Positions 6,031 to 8,330 of a stretch of 8,330 nucleotides of DNA are shown piece after piece. Both the position numbers and the translations under genes were made by a program. Source of the stretch: a bacterium (GTDB taxonomy: Bacteria; Planctomycetota; UBA11346); assembly GCA_020049615.1 (NCBI GenBank), contig JAIFKN010000285.1:1-8330 (forward strand), given 5' to 3'. Under the pieces are notes generated by a model. It did not search any database and had not been told where the DNA came from. It saw only the letters and a program-made list of their open reading frames with translations. Positions within the stretch are counted from its first letter, which is position 1. The number at the start of each line of letters is the position of its first letter.

Positions 6031-6181
6031 TTGCCCCAGGGGTCAGGGGTCAGGGGTTAGGGTCGTCATGCGGGATGGATTTGGACCACGGCGTGGGCGT
6101 GCCTCGCACCGACGCAACGCCTGTGGTCCGAGGAGATCCAGCCCCACGGCCCTAACCCCTAACCCCCAACCCCTGGGGCAA
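6031..6181. repeat. Long imperfect palindrome with 12-bp perfect terminal inverted repeats and heptamer arms
   Basis: The ends are perfect inverted repeats, TTGCCCCAGGGG at 6031-6042 and its complement at 6170-6181. Both arms then carry heptamers: left GGGGTCA, GGGGTCA, GGGGTTA; right, on the minus strand, GGGGTT, GGGGGTTA, GGGGTTA. The centre folds into a hairpin: TGGAT (6076-6080) with ATCCA (6136-6140), GGACCAC (6083-6089) with GTGGTCC (6123-6129), GGCGT (6090-6094) with ACGCC (6117-6121), and GTGC (6099-6102) with GCAC (6106-6109). Each arm meets a four-tract G-quadruplex pattern, on opposite strands. The final base is the A of the start codon of the acyltransferase gene, so the element forms its whole upstream region. 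No transposase is nearby; the shape is that of a small non-autonomous or REP-like element. Confidence 0.85.
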
Positions 6182-7107
6182 TGGAGTTCCCGCGTATTGC
6201 CGTATCCCTTCTCGGCGCTCTGCTGCTGCTGCCCGTGCTGCAGCGCCTCATCTTCCACATCCTCGGCCATCTCGCGGCCGACACCGCCTGCCGGCTCGGC
6301 GGGACGCTCGGCGTGCTGGCCTGGCGGCTGGGCGTCCGCCGCCGGGTGGTGCGGGAACAGTTCGAGGCCTGCCTGGGCTTGCGCGGACCACGGCGGGCGG
6401 AACTGATGCGCCGGGCCTACGCCAGCACCGGGGCGCAGTTCCTGCAGGTGTGGACGATCGGCGGGCCGGATGGGCCGGAACGCCACCTGCAGGTGCTCAA
6501 TCCGACCTGGATCAGGCGCATCGTCCGCCGTCATCCCGGCGCCGTCTACATCACCGCCCACATCGGCGACTGGGACATGGGCGCGCACGGCATGACCCAG
6601 TTCATCCCCGAGATGCTCGCCTACGCCAAGGCGCAGCACAACGACGGCATGGACCCGCTGCTCAACCGGCAGCGCCAGGCGACCGGCCTGCGCATCATCC
6701 TGGTGACGCCCAAGGACCGCACTGGCGCGGTGCTGGCGGTGAAGGCGCTGCGCCGCGGGGCCGGCCTCGGCCTGCTGCCCGACCAGAAGCCGAGCGGCGG
6801 TACGCCGGCCTGGTTCCTCAACCGGCCGACCTACTGCTGGGACGGCATGGTCTACTTCGCGGCCAAGGCCAAGGTGCCGATCGTGCCCGGCCTGGCCTTG
6901 CGTCGGCGCGCCGGGCGCAGCGTGCTGCTCATGGGCCGGCCGATCCCAAGCGATGGCGAGCATGCGACCGTGGTGCAGCAGTGCATGGACGAGCTGACCC
7001 GCATGGCCTTCGCCCATCCCGGCCAGTACATGTGGCACCACCGCCGCTTCGCCGGCGATGTGCCCGAGCTGCCGCCGCGCGCGCCGCTGCCGGTGACCGG
7101 GCGCTAA
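6181..7107 (+). CDS. Lipid A biosynthesis-type lysophospholipid acyltransferase (LpxL/HtrB-like)
   Basis: Inner-membrane acyltransferase that by family would add a secondary acyl chain to a lipid A precursor or a related lipid. The protein has 308 residues, the usual length. An N-terminal hydrophobic segment (6-30) anchors it. The catalytic HX4(D/E) motif is HIGDWD at 127-132, with Asp132 where many LpxL proteins have Glu. LLPDQKP at 198-204 and MWHHRRF at 284-290 match the conserved DQ and W-HRR(F/W) positions of the family. No good Shine-Dalgarno precedes ATG 6181 (only GGGG two bases away), and the start lies exactly at the end of a repeat element. Later in-frame methionines are deep in the domain, so this start is kept. 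It is convergent with the nitrilase gene. Whether the acceptor is lipid A, an ornithine lipid or another lipid cannot be decided. Confidence 0.88.
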   Translation: MEFPRIAVSLLGALLLLPVLQRLIFHILGHLAADTACRLGGTLGVLAWRLGVRRRVVREQFEACLGLRGPRRAELMRRAYASTGAQFLQVWTIGGPDGPERHLQVLNPTWIRRIVRRHPGAVYITAHIGDWDMGAHGMTQFIPEMLAYAKAQHNDGMDPLLNRQRQATGLRIILVTPKDRTGAVLAVKALRRGAGLGLLPDQKPSGGTPAWFLNRPTYCWDGMVYFAAKAKVPIVPGLALRRRAGRSVLLMGRPIPSDGEHATVVQQCMDELTRMAFAHPGQYMWHHRRFAGDVPELPPRAPLPVTGR

Positions 7108-7108
7108 G

Positions 7109-7187
7109 GGATTCACACGGAGGAACGGAGGGAACAGAGGTCGATGTAGCTTCGAACTCCGTTACCTCCGTTCCTCCGTGTGAATCC
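7109..7187. repeat. 79-nt near-perfect palindrome between convergent genes, overlapping the nitrilase 3' end
   Basis: Outer arms of 23 bp are perfectly complementary (7109-7131 with 7165-7187). Pairing continues inward with three mismatches to TCGA (7141-7144 with 7152-7155), leaving a 7-nt loop. The arms contain repeats of CGGAGG (CGGAGGAA, CGGAGGGAA, CAGAGG). It begins one base after the acyltransferase stop codon. Its right arm encodes the last eight residues (Trp-Ile-His-Thr-Glu-Glu-Arg-Arg, except one base of Trp), and the adjoining bases hold the TAA of the nitrilase gene. It could terminate both transcripts, but has no T-run. From memory, similar CGGAGG-type palindromes, often mistranslated as HGGTEGTE...SVPPCES peptides, recur in diverse bacterial genomes. 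Confidence 0.92.
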
Positions 7188-7950
7188 AGCTGCGCAGCGC
7201 GTCGCGGCGTACGACCTCGTACCACGGGTCGAGCTGCGAGCGGTGCGTCAGTTCGCTGACCATCAGCCCCTCGCCGAGCCGCTGCACGCACACCCCGCGC
7301 GCGTCCCACGCCGCGCTGTCGAGCCAGCGGTCGGGCGCGGCGGTGTTGGCGAGGACGAGCGGCATGGCCAGCTCGGCGGCGCGGGCGGCGTGCAGGGCGG
7401 GCAGCACCGCCGCCTTGGTCCCGGGATCGGGATCGCTGCCGGCCTGATGGGCGAGGACCACCGCAGCGTCGGCCCCGGCGGCGGCGGCCTCGTACCACCA
7501 GCGCGCCTGGCGGATCTCGTAGCAGATGCCGACCGCGACCCGCCAGGCGCCGATCGTCACGATCAGGTTGCGCGCCGGTCCAGGGACGAACCAGGCGCGG
7601 TCGGGCGGAGTCAGCACGCGCTTGGCCAGGCGCTGGGCCGGCAGCGTGCCGCCGACCACGGCGAGGTTGTGGACACCACCCTGGCCGTCCGGCCCGGCCG
7701 TGCCGAGGACGAGTCCGAGGCGGTGGCGGGCGGCGAGGGCGCCCAGCTGCTCCTCGGCCTCGGCCAGGGCGCAGCTGTCGGGCGTCAGCGCGCCGGTGGC
7801 GGCGGGATAGCCGCACAGGGCGCATTCCGGGGTCAGCAGCAGGTCGGCGCAGCCGGCGGCCTGGGCGATGGCGGCGGCGATCGCGGTCCGGTTGGCCGCC
7901 ATGTCGGCGGTGGCGGCGAAGGCCAGGACGGCGACGCGCAGGGGAGTCAT
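7162..7950 (-). CDS. Carbon-nitrogen hydrolase (nitrilase/amidase superfamily)
   Basis: Hydrolase of the nitrilase superfamily, which cleaves C-N bonds in amides, N-carbamoyl compounds or nitriles; the substrate is not evident. The Glu-Lys-Cys triad is visible in the 262-residue protein: Glu42 in LLLTPECALCGYP, Lys110 in LAKRVLTPPDRAWFVPG and Cys143 in VAVGICYEIRQ. WFVPG and the later WDARGVCVQRLGEG also fit the fold. ATG 7950 (MTPLRVAVLAF) is chosen because the first beta strand starts there; an in-frame ATG at 8013 would overlap the purB start and add a non-homologous leader. ATG 7962 is a minor alternative. No Shine-Dalgarno is visible. The last eight residues come from the palindrome at 7109-7187. 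Divergent from purB with a 55-nt gap. Confidence 0.88.
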   Translation of the reverse strand: MTPLRVAVLAFAATADMAANRTAIAAAIAQAAGCADLLLTPECALCGYPAATGALTPDSCALAEAEEQLGALAARHRLGLVLGTAGPDGQGGVHNLAVVGGTLPAQRLAKRVLTPPDRAWFVPGPARNLIVTIGAWRVAVGICYEIRQARWWYEAAAAGADAAVVLAHQAGSDPDPGTKAAVLPALHAARAAELAMPLVLANTAAPDRWLDSAAWDARGVCVQRLGEGLMVSELTHRSQLDPWYEVVRRDALRSWIHTEERR

Positions 7951-8005
7951 GACCCGGAGCATGCGCGGTTGCCCGGCGCAGGAAGCAGCCACGCTGCCGA
8001 GCCTC

Positions 8006-8330
8006 ATGGCCACCGACCACTCTCGCTACGATTCACCCCTCTGTTCGCGCTACGCCACCAAGGCGATGCAGTCCCTGTGGGGCGACCAGCGCAAGTTCTC
8101 GACCTGGCGCCAGCTGTGGGTCGAGCTGGCACGCGCCGAGATGCAGCTCGGCCTTCCGGTCAGCGAGCTGCAGGTCGCCGAGCTGGCGACCCATACCCAC
8201 GACATCGACTGGGAGATGGCGGCCAAGGAGGAGCGCAAACGCCGCCACGACGTCATGGCGCACGTCCACACCTACGGCGCCGCCTGCCCGATCGCCGCCC
8301 CGATCATCCACCTCGGCGCGACCAGCTGCT
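8006..8330 (+). CDS. purB: Adenylosuccinate lyase, N-terminal part (runs off right edge)
   Basis: Purine-biosynthesis enzyme that eliminates fumarate from SAICAR and from adenylosuccinate; a cytosolic homotetramer of the fumarase/aspartase superfamily. The first 108 codons are present. YDSPLCSRYA at 8-17, KFSTWRQLWVELARAE at 30-45, KRRHDVMAHVHTYG at 78-91 and IIHLGATSC at 100-108 follow the family closely. The wording is much nearer to the animal-type enzyme (HDVMAHVHTFG, IIHLGATSC) than to the B. subtilis or E. coli types. A catalytic His is expected within HDVMAHVH (81-88). The second His and the signature loop lie beyond the window. ATG 8006 has no close Shine-Dalgarno; GGA at 7981-7983 is too far away. 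Confidence 0.95.
   Translation, partial: MATDHSRYDSPLCSRYATKAMQSLWGDQRKFSTWRQLWVELARAEMQLGLPVSELQVAELATHTHDIDWEMAAKEERKRRHDVMAHVHTYGAACPIAAPIIHLGATSC

Noticed and set aside
5964..6181. Riboswitch or structured leader RNA
   Set aside because: The pairing is explained by inverted copies of a DNA repeat with heptamers; no known aptamer core is recognised.
6043..7116. Minus-strand open frame of 357 codons opposite the acyltransferase gene
   Set aside because: The plus-strand gene has clear catalytic motifs; the antisense product is a low-information His/Arg/Ala/Gln-rich shadow.
7951..8013. N-terminal extension of the nitrilase to 8013
   Set aside because: It overlaps the divergent purB start and adds residues before the first strand of the nitrilase fold.

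Overview
This is a GC-rich, densely coded chromosomal stretch from a Gram-negative-type bacterium. Diderm markers are a lipid A-type acyltransferase, a TatA pore subunit, an OmpA-domain envelope protein and a lipid-anchored ExbD-like domain. Two proteins suggest Planctomycetota or another PVC group: the adenylosuccinate lyase N-terminus is strikingly like the animal/PVC type, and there is a membrane-tethered protein with an excisionase-like DNA-binding head. This placement is an inference; no rRNA or other marker is present. Most genes are housekeeping types. The unusual material is in the intergenic DNA.

Left block (1-2570, all minus strand): a tight five-gene set read tatA - ExbD-like lipoprotein - fxsA - M50 site-2 protease - typA. 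Junctions are 1 nt, a GTGA overlap, 7 nt and an ATGA overlap, so it looks like one operon. All products except TypA are membrane or membrane-anchored proteins. typA runs off the left edge. The 3' end of the protease gene carries two palindromes with the same loop triplet and encodes an atypical tail.

Middle: rlmN (2769-3791, plus) is divergent from tatA, and a CCACCWG heptamer array (2628-2710) lies between them. After a 188-nt gap holding only hairpins come two minus-strand genes: an OmpA-domain protein (3980-4633), and an HTH/membrane protein (4811-5848). Between these two genes are a strong terminator hairpin (4762-4788), a CCAGCGA heptamer array (4713-4750) and a run of eight G (4675-4682).

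Right block: the 332-nt gap 5849-6180 contains a compound repeat. Three copies of TTGCCCCAGGGG (two direct, one inverted) carry GGGGTTA-type heptamers, each able to form a G-quadruplex, around a GC-rich hairpin core. The last base of this element is the A of the start codon of a LpxL/HtrB-like acyltransferase (6181-7107). That gene converges on a nitrilase-family amidohydrolase (7162-7950, minus). A 79-nt near-perfect palindrome (7109-7187) lies between them and supplies the last residues and the stop codon of the nitrilase gene. Divergent purB (8006 onward) runs off the right edge.

No tRNA, rRNA, CRISPR array, transposase or defence system is visible. The strongest candidates for something undescribed are the heptamer/palindrome repeats, which sit at gene boundaries and in two cases contribute coding sequence.
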